Assembly (NCBI GenBank): GCA_963678705.1 | Contig: OY783212.1 | Span: forward strand, 18,352,001-18,416,000 | Source of the DNA: Panorpa germanica | Taxonomy: Eukaryota > Arthropoda > Insecta > Mecoptera > Panorpidae | Direction of reading: 5' to 3' | DNA: 64,000 nt | Part shown: positions 11,206 to 22,578 of the stretch, piece after piece | Layout of the letters: every line of letters starts with the position of its first letter | Numbering within the stretch: position 1 is the stretch's first letter | Notes under the pieces: generated by a model | What the model was told of the DNA's origin: nothing | Database searches by the model: none | What the model saw: the letters and a program-made list of their open reading frames with translations, nothing else | Position numbers and translations under genes: made by a program

Positions 11206-12568
11206 CTATGTTTTCGTGCTGGCGTCCACTTCTTTCGTTTTCAGTATTTCCGTAGCGAAGGCTTGAACCGCGTTCCAGTACCCTTCCTTTTCCAGCATAA
11301 TATTGACAATATTATCTGATGTCAATATGGTTCCTGTCGTCGTTCGTACTACTTGTCTTGGAGTCGCCCATCGGTCGCACATAAAGAACGTGTGTTCTGG
11401 CGTATCGACCTGCTCACAGTACCAGCACATGTCGGTCTCTCTCTTTCTGAATCGCTTCAGGTAGCTCCCGAAGCATCCATGCCCTCCGAGGAGTTGTGTT
11501 ACAAAATAATCAACTTCTCCGTGCTTTCGATTTACCCATGTGCCTATGTTCTTTATCAGCCTTTTTGTCCACACCGCCCTTCGGGTATCCTTCTCCCACT
11601 CTTTCTGCCATTTCTGCACTGTTTCTGACCTTAGTTCTTGGCGTTTCACCTCTCTGTCCATAAACACCTTTTTCCTCTCTTCCACCATTAGTGCCAGTGG
11701 TACTATTCCGGTAATCACTTGCACCGCTTCTGCCGAAATGGTTCGATAAGCGCTGCCAAAGCGTATTGCCGTTCTGCGTTGTACACCTATCAGCATACTC
11801 CTGTACTTTTTGTGCCTCATTACTTCTTCTCATACCGGTGCAGCATACAGCATTAATGAGTGTACTACAGAAGCTAGCACCCGTCTCTTGTTTGCCTTGG
11901 GACCCTTCAGATTTGGCATCAATCTGCTTAGCGTCATCAATTTCTCTTCGGATTTCCTAGCTGTTTGAATAACATGCTGTTTCATGCTTGAGTTTCTTGC
12001 AATGTAAAGCCCCAGGTACATTAAGCATTCCTTAGATTTAATTGCCGTGCTGCCTACCTCCAGAGTTATTTCTTTTAGCTTTCTTCCACCGTAGAGTACA
12101 ATCGCTTCAGTTTTTTCCGGCGCAAGTTTCAGCTGCTTCTTCTTCAATGTAGCCTCAATCCTAAGCAGCGCCGCATTTGTGTGAGCTTCCAACACCCAAC
12201 ACTTGCTCCGTTTTTGCCTCTACTATGAGAGCTGTATCGTCTGCGAATCCTATGATAGATGCGCCTTCCGGTAGCTTGATCTTAAGTACCTCGTCGTATA
12301 GTATATTCCATAGTAGAGGCCCCAGTACCGATCCCTGTGGGACTCCGCAGGTTACCCTTATTTGTTCTCCCTCGACTGTTATCCAGCGATCCTCCAGGTA
12401 GCTTCCTATTATTTTAATCAGGTATTCGCTGACTCCGAATTTTTTCAGCGCTTCCATGACGCCGTCCCATGGTGCTGAGTTATAAGCGTTTTTAATGTCG
12501 AGCGTAACCAACACTGCGTGTTTTCTGTTCTGGTGGGCTTTTGCTTTAATGCTCTGTACCGATTCCAT
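11206..12568 (-). pseudogene. R1-type reverse transcriptase C-terminal half, broken
   Basis: RT palm motifs are clear: VTLDIKNAYNSAPW, GVPQGSVLGPLLWN and the catalytic GFADDTALIV box. After a frameshift near 12,195 the thumb continues (LAPEKTEAIVL, then YLGLYIARN). At 11,830-11,832 a TGA sits where the family would have Trp, and the same frame goes on to a CCHC-like CWYCEQVDTPEHTFFMC near the end. The deletion of endonuclease, the frameshift and the nonsense change make it inactive. FADD rather than YADD fits the R1 clade. Confidence 0.75.
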
Positions 12569-13371
12569 ATAGTTGACTTAAATGCTTCCTCAGGCCAACT
12601 TGCGTGGACTAGATCTAAAGCCTCTGCCAAGTTTATGTCTCCTGTCCTTTCCTGCTTGAATTTCGCTATTTTGTCTTCTATTTGTAGCGCATTCTTGTTT
12701 TCCTCAGAAGTAGTAGTTTGAGTTCCTGCATCTTTCGTTGTTATTTTCTTTTCGTCCCTTTCTCCTTTTGGAGCTATTTCTTTTATTTTCTCGGTGTCAG
12801 TTTGAGTTTCCATTTCTGCAGTGTCTCCTCTTATAGATAATCTTCCAAGTGCCTTTTGTATCCCTTCTGCTTTTAGTTTTCCGACATGGAGGTTCAGTCT
12901 GGCTGAGATGTCTCTAATTTCCCTCTTTGTATTAAAGTTTTCTTTAACAATTTTCTCCAGTTTCGCTGTTTCTCTAACAATCATTTGAATGAGATGTTGG
13001 ATTTCATTTGGCTTCACTTGTTTCTCTATGTTTTCATCCTTTCCCGGATTCTCAGTTCTTTTCCTCTTCTTTTCATTTTCTTCCATTTCGACGTTCCTCT
13101 CAGTAAATTTGTCCGATTTACAGAACAGGTCTGACATTGAGCTGCTCCGAACTGGCGATCTCACGATCTTCCTGCTTCTCTGAAAAGCGTGCGTCTTCTC
13201 TACTCCAGTAGCTGAATTTCCCACATCGGCCTGGTACACCACCGTATGCGTTCCACAGTTGCTTGATGACGACCCAAGGGGAGCCTGCTTCACCACCCCC
13301 TCAAGTGCCGGTTCTAGGGATCCGACCCCTTGTCCCGTAGTTTTATATTCTTTATCAGTGTACATAGCCAT
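12569..13371 (-). pseudogene. LINE ORF1 remnant (gag-like)
   Basis: It starts with an ATG at 13,371 and encodes about 265 lysine- and glutamate-rich residues with a helical region (QHLIQMIVRETAKLEKIV...). It ends near GDINLAEALDLVHASW, before the CCHC zinc knuckles that normally close such proteins. The open frame continues past the deletion joint near 12,568, but only as an out-of-frame reading of RT sequence. The assignment rests on position upstream of RT. Confidence 0.5.
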
Positions 13372-13501
13372 AGTTTTTCATAATCCTGTTGGTCCGCGGG
13401 AGGTATTTTATTTCCCTCCAGCCCACCGTCCAAGACGGTTCGAGCATTCCCCTATCCGCCACCTGGGGACGCGCTTGGTTGGGGTTACAGGGTCCCCCCC
13501 A

Positions 13502-13503
<2 letters not shown>

Positions 13504-13579
<76 letters not shown>
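13504..13579. repeat. (TA)n microsatellite, about 38 repeats
   Basis: Uninterrupted TA dinucleotides directly at the 5' edge of the R1-type element. Confidence 0.97.
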
Positions 13580-13584
<5 letters not shown>

Positions 13585-13589
13585 TAATA

Positions 13590-14387
13590 TATATTAATAA
13601 TAATATTATTAGGAAATTATAGCCTTTTGTCTTTATTTTTTCGAAGCTGTTTTTTTTTCTGCTTATCTTAGAGATTATAAGATTAGTATATATACTTTCA
13701 GAACTTATAATTATATGTTGCCCTTATTATTTATGTTATCTCCAATAAAATTATGAAATTAGCTTCTAAAGAAATCTGTAGCTTATTTAACTCGATGTCT
13801 GCAGGTAATGTATGTTGCTGGAAATTTAGTTCATAAAGCCTGTCATTTAAGTTCTAAATGTTGAAAATAAAATACTGATAGCGATATAAAGACAAAGATA
13901 TTCAAACCATATATAATAATTTAGATTTATTACAATAGAATGATGTGTTGTCTAAAATAAAGCTTTATGGGATTTAGATAGGGATTAATTATAACAATAA
14001 ACACTTTATGGAACTTAATTATTTTTGTTTACTATTTCTTAATACTAAATATATACTCCGAAAATAAATTATATTGAGGAACTCTAAATAAATTTTTCTC
14101 TCTTCTGGCTTCTTCTTACAACTCTTACTAATAATATAATAGAACTAAGCGATTGAATTGTATTCAAAAATGAAGTAGGTGTATTGTCACATTTGCAAAA
14201 CGCATAATTTTTTATGAAAATATTTAATTTACTAAATTTACATTCCATATAAATATTCTAGTTTAAATCCAATTAACGAAACTATTAGCGACATCTATTT
14301 ACGTAATTATAAACTAAAATCAACGGTTAGTTGTGTTGCCTACAACTCAGGCGCCAAAGTTATTTGTATAAATTTAATTATTTTTGT
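13590..14387. other. AT-rich intergenic DNA, nothing recognised
   Basis: No exon or RNA gene supported on either strand. Confidence 0.4.
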
Positions 14388-14582
14388 AAAGCTTATTGGT
14401 AGCAGTACTATCACGAAGAAATCAATCAGATCAATCTCGAAGAAATGCAGAGAATTTAGTTATAGCAATAATTGCAAATTTAACATTTCTATCGTTTTTA
14501 ACAAGAGTATAACCTTCTATCATCTCGAAGAAATGCGGAATATTTAGTTTAAAATTGTGATAGTATTGCTACCAATAAGTTT
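14388..14582. mobile_element. Short MITE with 25-bp inverted ends
   Basis: The left end AAAGCTTATTGGTAGCAG.. continues TACTATCAC, and the right end GTGATAGTATTGCTACC.. continues AATAAGTTT. They are near-perfect inverted repeats around a 140-bp core that twice contains ATCTCGAAGAAATGC. No coding. Confidence 0.7.
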
Positions 14583-14585
14583 TAC

Positions 14586-14994
14586 TCATAAATCTCTGCT
14601 ATATGTATTTATATATCAAAATATCAAATATTATTTACAGCTATTTCAAGGAACAATCAAATTCCAATATTATGTCTGTCTTAGCAGGGTTAAAAGAAAT
14701 AAAAACTTATTATTCTTTGACTTGACTTGATTATTTCGACTACCAACAACTACAAAACATTACCAGAGCACTGACCTACTCAACAAATAACTGACGTTAA
14801 AATGCATTTCACGTCTTACAAATATGGCCGACCATTAGCGCTAAAACTACAATTCAAATTTTTAATTGCTATCTCCGTCAAAATGTAGATATTTAATAAA
14901 ATAAACACGCCAATACACATTTATTAACATCAATTTCAATCAACAATTGAAAAATCGACCACTAAAAAATGAGGACACAAGTCCATTTTTAAAT
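14586..14994 (-). mobile_element. Family A element, truncated copy
   Basis: It runs in reverse relative to 8,559-9,193 and ends with the terminal AATGAGGACACAAGTCCA near 14,993. The other end is missing, immediately after the short MITE. Confidence 0.6.
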
Positions 14995-15103
14995 TAAAAA
15001 TGTAGTTTCAAAATAAAAGGTGTAGCTGAATAGAATCGGCTTGTAACTCGTATAAACTAAACGTATATCAGCCTTTTTATTTTATTAAATATTTAAAAAT
15101 GAC

Positions 15104-15815
<712 letters not shown>

Positions 15816-16856
15816 TTAATTTCTGTTTGCTGCTTGTAAAATTCTTAAAATGTAAATAAACAAGTTAACTATATCAAGATATAAGTTAATTGTAGCCAAG
15901 ATATATTCTTCTGGGGAAAGAGTCGTCATTAAAATATGAGTATCGTACAGTAAAAATAAGCTGAAGAGCAGTGCACCAAATACACAAAGTGCAAGCTCAA
16001 AAATAGTTGATTGAGTAAATATTTGAATAATTCCACCGATCAGAAGGCAGCAGAGACCCGTAAACAATCTGAAATAGGCCGTAAATCGGTTAAAATATAC
16101 TAAATGCAAATTAAATAGAATATCATCAATAAGATTGAAAACTGACCCTGCTGGTAAGATTGATAGATCTCTCTTATTTTGCAAAGTAAACAACGTTATT
16201 CCAATTACTACACATAACGTAATAGCAAGAGCTTCTAACACAATATTTGCCTTGTAGTGAGTAACCAAAACGCCAATGCTAATGCTATTTGTAACAGTCT
16301 GAAATTTAAGTGTAAATATATACTTATAATGATACAATTATTAATTTTATATAGGCATTATATATTCCAAAGTGTAGCTTACAAATGCTGTTAATAAAAT
16401 AAAATTAGCTGGAGTCTCCTTCCTTTTAACGTGTAATGCAATTAAAAGTCCTATGCTACCGAACATGCATACCAAAACAAGCCAATCACTGAAAAATAGA
16501 ATTGCATGTAATTTCTATAAAAATCTCGCGATTATACTATAATTATATACATACTTTGCTTTCACAATGCCTTGAACAGGTTCTATCTGGCAGATACCAC
16601 CAACAATAAGACTTAAAATAAGTTGAACACTTAAAAGTCCATATACCTTACGGATGAAACCTAAACGCACGGCGAGGGTAGCACCTGCTACATTATTGTG
16701 ATATGCAAAATCTTCCTAAAATTAAGCAGTATATTTCAACATCACTATTACTATAATTAGATGAAAATGATATTTATTACAAAATACCTGAATGGATCCT
16801 TCTTTCCCTCCCCCTTCAATATCTTCTTCAGCAAACATTAAAGGTATAGTTGCCAT
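15816..16856 (-). CDS. TMBIM4: Transmembrane BAX inhibitor motif protein 4 (Lifeguard 4)
   Basis: Five coding exons: 16,856-16,788, 16,715-16,555, 16,488-16,383, 16,298-16,147 and 16,068-15,816, giving 246 aa (human TMBIM4 about 238). The protein starts MATIPLMFAEED and has the family's hydrophobic seven-segment layout. Signatures include VRLGFIRKVYGLLSVQ before the first segment and YDTHILMTTLSPEEYILA, then LYLDIVNLFIYILR near the end. The last intron is 78 bp, begins GTCAGT and ends TTTCAG. It has no in-frame stop, so unspliced RNA would read through with 26 extra residues; removing it restores the family's LPAGLFTGLCC. The family acts in Golgi/ER membranes, limiting Ca2+ release and apoptosis; that role here is inferred. 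The gene is divergent from the RING gene at 17,501. Confidence 0.92.
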
Positions 16857-17500
16857 TTTGTTATCTAAAAATGTTATTAACTATTATACTTATGGCATAT
16901 GCATACGTTATCTTTATTATTCGATTTTGTTGTCTCTACATGAATAACTAATAGCAGTAAACATGTATGTTTTCTGACGTGTACAATAATTAGAAAAATA
17001 AATCGATATCAAATATTTAATTTCTTACTTATAGAACTTAAATGAATAATAATAAAATGTAGTGTGAAATATTTGAATTTACCTTTCTTGCATTAACTTT
17101 ATTAACAACTATTTTATTAAAAACACAATTTTGATTAATTTTGACAGAAACATATGACAAACTAACTTTTATCTATTTCAGGTATGTGTCAAATATTTAC
17201 TGTGCAAAATATTTTTAGTTGCATTATTGTACCATCTAGGAGGGGAATTTGGAAACAGTACGTAAAGTCGGACACGAAGTAAATGATAAAGTTAATGGCA
17301 GAATGACATTTAAAATCAACAAAAATATTTAATAAGTAATTTAGAAAGTAAAAATTACAATTATTGTAAAAAATATTATTAAAAATATATTTCAACCGTA
17401 AGAATTCTTTTCAATATATATAATAAATAATGTATGTCTCTTAGTTTGAATTAAAATATATGAATTCATCCACAAATAATTATTTAATTTGCAGGTTAGG
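16857..17500. promoter_or_regulatory. Shared divergent promoter region of TMBIM4 and RNF181
   Basis: The 644 bp between the two ATGs must hold both transcription starts. A splice acceptor (TTTGCAG, ending 17,494) lies just before the RNF181 ATG, so that gene has a 5' UTR intron whose first exon is within this interval. No TATA box could be assigned. Confidence 0.5.
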
Positions 17501-17938
17501 ATGACAGATTACTTTACGGATTTAAATTGTGAACCACTAGGTGAAGGACAAACGCCTGATCATTTATTACATTACATTCGACTTCTTAGAGATTACGGTG
17601 TATTTGAAGAATTGATAAATGGTGAAAATCAACCACCCCCAGCTTCAAAAGAAGCGGTTAAAAATTTACCAGTTAAGGTTATAAATGATGAGAATGACAA
17701 ATGTACTGTTTGTTTAAAGAACTATGGTAAAGAAGAAATGGTTAAAGAATTGCCATGTAAACATTATTTTCATTCCGAATGTATATTACCTTGGTTAGAA
17801 AAAACAAATTCATGTCCAATGTGCCGTACTGAGCTACCAACTGATGATATTATTTATGAAGAGCATAAGAAAGAAAAATTGAGGAGCGTGCAACGAGAAA
17901 AGGATATCGAGGACCTTCACTCTTCTATGTATGGATAA
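17501..17938 (+). CDS. RNF181: E3 ubiquitin ligase RNF181-like, RING-H2
   Basis: A 145-aa single coding exon (human RNF181 is 153 aa). The N-terminus MTDYFTDLNCEP matches the MxxYFxExxCEP start of RNF181. PPPASKEAV..LP precedes the RING, as in the family. The RING-H2 ligands are C68, C71, C86, H88, H91, C94, C105 and C108, followed by RTELPTDD and a C-terminal ..LHSSMYG very like the human tail. RNF181 transfers ubiquitin from an E2 to substrates in the cytosol; substrates here are unknown. The ATG at 17,501 is chosen because a splice acceptor ends at 17,494, so upstream reading is intron. It is divergent from TMBIM4 and followed 0.6 kb later by a paralogue. Confidence 0.92.
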   Translation: MTDYFTDLNCEPLGEGQTPDHLLHYIRLLRDYGVFEELINGENQPPPASKEAVKNLPVKVINDENDKCTVCLKNYGKEEMVKELPCKHYFHSECILPWLEKTNSCPMCRTELPTDDIIYEEHKKEKLRSVQREKDIEDLHSSMYG

Positions 17939-18556
17939 GGCGCCACTACTAATACTGTTATAGTATCCTATTCATTCCTTGAAATTATTTTAATTAAACA
18001 ATAATGTCTATTCGGTTAAAATATAAATAACTTTATAAAATATATTAATATAATTTGTTATTTGGTATTTAATTTGTTTTGCTTTTATTTATTCTGTGCC
18101 GTTTCTATTTGTTATTTTATTGGCATTGTTAAATACTTATATTTAGAATTGCTTGAGGGCTGATAAATTTACAATTCCCAAATCTTTTTAGAAAAAGAAT
18201 ACAATATAATTTTGTTAAAGATTGGTTCGTTTTCTGGTTGGAGTGAGCCACAGGAAATTTTCTATGCGATACTTTTATTCTGAATTTATTTGTGTCATAC
18301 AAAGTTACTTTTAGTAAATAAATGATCTAGTGTTCAAGAAAGAAACAAAAATGTGAGCAATATTTAACAAAAAAAAAAAAATAATAAAATTAAAAATGTT
18401 TAAAATTTAATAGACAATAAATTAATTTAAAAAAATAAGTAAAAACTAACAAAAAAAATACAGGAGTAATTCTATCTAAAATCTAGGTAGGTCAATTTAA
18501 TATTGTTAGAAGTTTCAAATTTGTTTCCTAAATTATAGTGATTAAAATAGGTTAAA
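17939..18556. other. Spacer between the two RING genes
   Basis: AT-rich 3' flank of RNF181 and 5' flank of the paralogue. No other feature recognised. Confidence 0.4.
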
Positions 18557-18913
18557 ATGACAAATACTTGTGAGCCAATTGCTGAAATTCAACCATTGAA
18601 CCCTGCTCTACATTTTTTGCAAATGCTGTTGGATAATTTTGAAAAACCAGCTTCAAAGAAAATGATCGAAGAATTACCTATTCAAAAAATTATCAGTGAA
18701 TCAACACAATGCTGCATTTGTTTGAAGAACAACATCTGCGGCGAATTGGCGATGGTTTTACCATGTTACCACTATTTCCACGTAGACTGTATTCTGCAGT
18801 GGTTAAACAACTCAAACTCCTGCCCGATCTGCCGGAATAAATTACCAATAGAAGGTGAGGACTATGAAGAATATTGGAAAAGAAAACTGGGATATAGTGC
18901 TCCTTACAAATAG
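18557..18913 (+). CDS. RNF181-like RING-H2 paralogue, short
   Basis: 118 aa, one coding exon. RING-H2 ligands are C52, C55, C70, H72, H75, C78, C89 and C92, followed by RNKLPIEGEDYEEYWKRK, aligned with RTELPTDDIIYEEHKKEK of the upstream gene. It shares CEP near the N-terminus and KPASKK before the RING. It lacks about 15 residues of the N-terminal part and the conserved C-terminal tail. The bases before the ATG (AATAG then GTTAAAATGAC) resemble GCAG/GTTAGGATGAC at the upstream gene, so the 5' UTR acceptor may also have been copied. All zinc ligands are kept, so it is probably a functional, faster-evolving tandem duplicate. Confidence 0.8.
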   Translation: MTNTCEPIAEIQPLNPALHFLQMLLDNFEKPASKKMIEELPIQKIISESTQCCICLKNNICGELAMVLPCYHYFHVDCILQWLNNSNSCPICRNKLPIEGEDYEEYWKRKLGYSAPYK

Positions 18914-19387
18914 AATTTTTAAAGGATAGAATAAAAACGTACTGTGCAGTAAAAATTATTAGTTGCTAGGTCAAAAGTTTATTACTATAAAAATTGTTCA
19001 CATTTACATTTTTTTTAATAAAAATATTCATACGCAAATGTTTTTTTTCTATACATAAACTACTTCCGTCTAAAACTGGTTTCGGTGAACGCAATCTACC
19101 TTACCAGTGTAAATTTGTCACACTCCATTATATCTTACCGGAGATTGTCAGTTGCTTACAATTCCTATCTATCGCCTATAGGTGTGCTTCTGTGTTCTAT
19201 CCCAGTAAACTCTTTGAGGTCACTTTGCCATCATATGGAAGATGTGTATGATTTTTTTGTCATGAAAAGTTCATTTACAATTCAGTTTTTCACAGTCGTT
19301 CATATAAAATGTCTATTTTGTCGGCTACAAATGGCGAAACCACTCCACTTGTCGGATTACAAATCAAGATAAAGTTGATGAAACATA
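18914..19387. other. Intergenic DNA with a MITE fragment
   Basis: From about 19,199 (TATCCCAGTAAACTCTTTG) to about 19,380 the sequence matches both halves of the element at 25,993-26,760, such as TCTATTTTGTCGGC followed by TACAAATGGCGAAACC. No gene. Confidence 0.5.
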
Positions 19388-20040
19388 ATGGGCTTGTGTC
19401 CTCATTTTTTAGTGGTCGATTTTTCAATTATTGATTGAAATGAATGTTAATAAATGTGCTTTGGCGTGTCTATTTTATTAAATATCTAAATGTTGACGGA
19501 GATATAGTAATTAAGAATTTGAATTGTAGCTTTAGCGCTAGAAATGGTCGGCCATTTTGTATGACGTAAAATGAATGTTAACGTCAGTTATTTGTTGAGT
19601 AGGTCAGTGCTGTGGTAATGTTTTGAAGCTGTTGGTAGTGAAATAATTAAGTCAAAGAATAATAAGTTTTTATTTTATTTAACCCTGTTACGGCAGACAT
19701 AACATTGGAATTTTATTGTTCCTTGAGATAGCTGTAAATAATATTTGATATTTTGATATATAAATACATACGAGTATAGCAGAGATTTATGAGGTTGGTA
19801 ACCTGTAAACTTGTCAGAGTTCTGTCAAGAATATATCTCTTTTACGCTCTGTCGTATAAAAGAGATAGCAACTACCGGTTGTGATGCCACATGCATTTGG
19901 ATTGTTGTACAACGTTGAATCCCTTTATAATTAAAGAAAAAAATGACTTTTTTAATTTTTAATATCTTCTAAATATTGCTAATTGAATATAAAATAATTG
20001 TATAATTGAGGTTCTGATAGGCAACTTTATCAATATACAG
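19388..20040 (+). mobile_element. Family A element
   Basis: It begins ATGGGCTTGTGTCCTC and follows the copy at 8,559 through GTAGGTCAGTGCTGTGG and GAATATATCTCTTTTACGC to the TATCAATATACAG region. The extreme right terminus is missing. Confidence 0.65.
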
Positions 20041-20059
20041 TTTTATATAAAACTAGTTG

Positions 20060-21450
20060 TTAAATATGACATTATATTGATGTAGAATAATGTTGATATG
20101 TATAAATATAAATAAACTATATATAAATATAACTAAAAACGTGAGTTCTGTCCACTCCAAATATTAACTGTATTGGCCGTTATCCATACAGCGACATCTA
20201 TGCCGTTCATGAGTATATCTTTTCACTGAACGGTCAATGTTTTACCGACAGATGATCTTTGTACCAACAAAAGAAATATAATTTCTTTACATATTTAATA
20301 TTTATTATATCTTAATAGAATATTAATATTTATTATATCTAGACAGCTGTCATTTTCGACGCATGCGCATAGAGAACAAATATGTACATATACCTTTCTA
20401 TCTCTTGCACACATTTTGGACACACTTTTAATCTATTGACAACGGACCAGTAGGCGGGGCTTAAAAAACATGGCTACTGCTGGTGTGCAACCAAAGAATT
20501 AACCATAAGTTTACATTGAATTAGTGTCATGAATTTTAATTATTTATGTTTTCTTTAAACCAACTTTTCACTGGGTTGGATCAAATCCAGCTCAGAAAAT
20601 TGTTAGAAATGCAGAAAAAATTCTGCAAGCTGGACATTTGATAAAATGTGGTAAAAATAATGATAATCCAAACAGTGACGTTGTGATACACAAGTATATG
20701 GTTTAGTATAAATTTTTTAACCGTACGGAAAAAATGCAAGTTAGATAAATTGTAGAGAATTTAAATGCGCATCTAGCCGTACTATTTTAAAAATTAAAAA
20801 AAAATATTTTACCATAGTTTTTGTGTTTTTCTGTTTTTGACCTCACGTTTTTTGACCATAACTAGGCGACAAAATCAAAAAGTCCACGTTGTTTGTTCTA
20901 CAAGTTGTAAAACTTATTGTTTTAAACATATTTATACATTAGAAAAAAAAACACTTTTCATATAATTTTATGAAAAAACGTGAAAAAACGTGGACCAACA
21001 AAAATTAATTTTCAACATTTACGAAACGTTTTTTCTCGTTTTTTCATAAAATTATATGAAAAGTGTTTTTTTTTCTAATGTATAAATATGTTTAAAACAA
21101 TAAGTTTTACAACTTGTAGAACAAACAACGTGGGCTTTTTGATTTTGTCGCCTAGTTATGGTCAAAAAACGTGAGGTCAAAAACAGAAAAAAACAAAAAC
21201 TATGGTAAAATATTTTTTTTAAATTTTTAAAATAGTACGGCTAGATGCGCATTTAAATTCTCTACAATTTATCTAACTTGCATTTTTTCCGTACGGTTAA
21301 AAAATTTATACTAAACCAATCAAAATTGTGTATCAAGTGCACACCAGAACTAGTACTTCTTTTGACCACCAGGCGTCGTGGCCAAAGTGGTCAGTTGTCA
21401 ATAGGTAATATAAGCTATTCACTCTCCATATATACTCGTATATGCTATAA
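20060..21450. mobile_element. Larger MITE copy carrying a 620-bp palindrome
   Basis: About 20,064-20,455 matches 22,705-23,080 in the first channel gene's second intron, for example GACATTATATTGATGTAG and CAGCGACATCTATG. The right end (AGCTATTCACTCTCC, then ATATGCTATAA near 21,450) matches the shared terminus. The palindrome at 20,699-21,318 separates the two matching parts. A short unidentified frame reading VGSNPAQKIVRNAEKIL lies at about 20,575-20,706. Confidence 0.55.
20699..21318. repeat. Foldback: two 293-bp inverted arms, 34-bp loop
   Basis: Left arm 20,699-20,991 and right arm 21,026-21,318 are near-perfect reverse complements. Matching landmarks are AACCGTACGGAAAAAATGC and GCATTTTTTCCGTACGG at the outer ends, and CTAGGCGACAAAATC and GATTTTGTCGCCTAG within. 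Short matches (TGATACACAA) continue past both ends. No coding. Confidence 0.9.
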
Positions 21451-21915
21451 AGGTTTGCGAATACATCGCCATCAATTTTTATATTTCATCGTAGTGCATA
21501 CGTACCAAGTGATCCTTGCTATATTATCGTATAAATAAACCACTGACAATTAAAGCTTTCGTGTGTGCATTTAAAATGAACAATATAAATTCAAGTGGAT
21601 GTAATTATATTAACAAAAATAGATTATTAATAATTACTTTATGCTGTATATACATTACAAGCTGTGACCTTGTGAAAATGACAGTTTCAAACACCAAAAT
21701 ATCATGTATGTTCTCACACGCAATTTTGTGCTTAATGAATAATTCATTTAAAATAAAAACATGATATTGTTTGAATAGAAAATCAGAACAACTACATACA
21801 TAGGTATGCGTTCTATGCTAGAATGTCCTCATTACAGTGTCATTTCTGACAGTAGTGTTCGATAGACTACAATTTTAATGTTACAGTGTTGTTCAAGGAA
21901 TGAAAGAGAGTTAAT

Positions 21916-22544
21916 ATGACGCAATGGAAAGCAGCATTTTTGAAAACTGGTAATGATTTTCTGGAAAATACTACTTTAAATGGATATCGGTATTTAGTAG
22001 AACCTGGACGACACTGGGCTGAGAAGTAAATATTTATTATAGAAGTTTTCTTTGGAACCGTAGGATTGAAATTGAGTGTTATTTCTTCCTTGCAGAACTA
22101 TGTGGTTTATAGTGAATGTGTTGGCTACATGGGGAGTCGTGTATTTTGTGCTATACACATGGTTCGATTTCACTGCAAAGCCAACAATTACCACCATTGA
22201 AAGCACCCAGCATCCAATTTGGGAAGTTGAATTCCCTGGAATTGCTATTTGTCCCGTTAATAAAATTAGTTTAAGACGAGCAAAGGAGTATGCTGAGAAA
22301 CTGTAAGTATGTATGAATTAGGGATGTAAAGGAGCTTCAACTGCGATTCCGGTAAGTCGGAATATCCGATTGATATTACGCCTCCGACTTCGGTTCCGAG
22401 ACTCTTAAATCAGAGGTCGATCAAAGCGCAGTGGCGGCTTCGGTCAGTGTGTAGGTACTGTTAGCGACATTGCGCTCTAAATCCTGGTGCTACTCTGGCA
22501 CTACTTCAGTCTTATCTTAACATAAACAGCTCTGGAATCTTAGA

Positions 22545-22578
<34 letters not shown>

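Larger units (their letters stand above)
11003..13503 (-). mobile_element. Dead R1-type LINE inside a TA microsatellite
   Basis: A 2.5-kb non-LTR retrotransposon on the minus strand. An ORF1 N-terminal part (13,371 down to about 12,570) is followed directly by the palm of reverse transcriptase. The rest of ORF1, the endonuclease and the RT fingers are deleted. Both edges meet TA repeats: 13,504-13,579 on the 5' side and about 11,003-11,018 next to the A-rich 3' end. That fits insertion into a TA microsatellite, as known for some R1-clade elements that target simple repeats. The 5' side carries a C/G-run typical of an untranslated leader. Confidence 0.7.

Noticed and set aside
13259..13622. 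Open frames ending in repeated Tyr-Ile
   Set aside because: The Tyr-Ile run is the TA microsatellite; the frame is antisense to the LINE.
16069..16146. Reading the last two TMBIM4 exons as one continuous exon
   Set aside because: The extra 26 residues are absent from the family and are bounded by good GT and TTTCAG splice signals.
17489..17500. An earlier non-ATG start for RNF181
   Set aside because: These bases are the splice acceptor and 5' UTR; the family's N-terminus begins at the ATG at 17,501.
20572..20706. Frame reading GSNPAQKIVRNAEKIL as a host exon
   Set aside because: Too short, no splice partner found, and it lies inside a transposon; kept only as a note.
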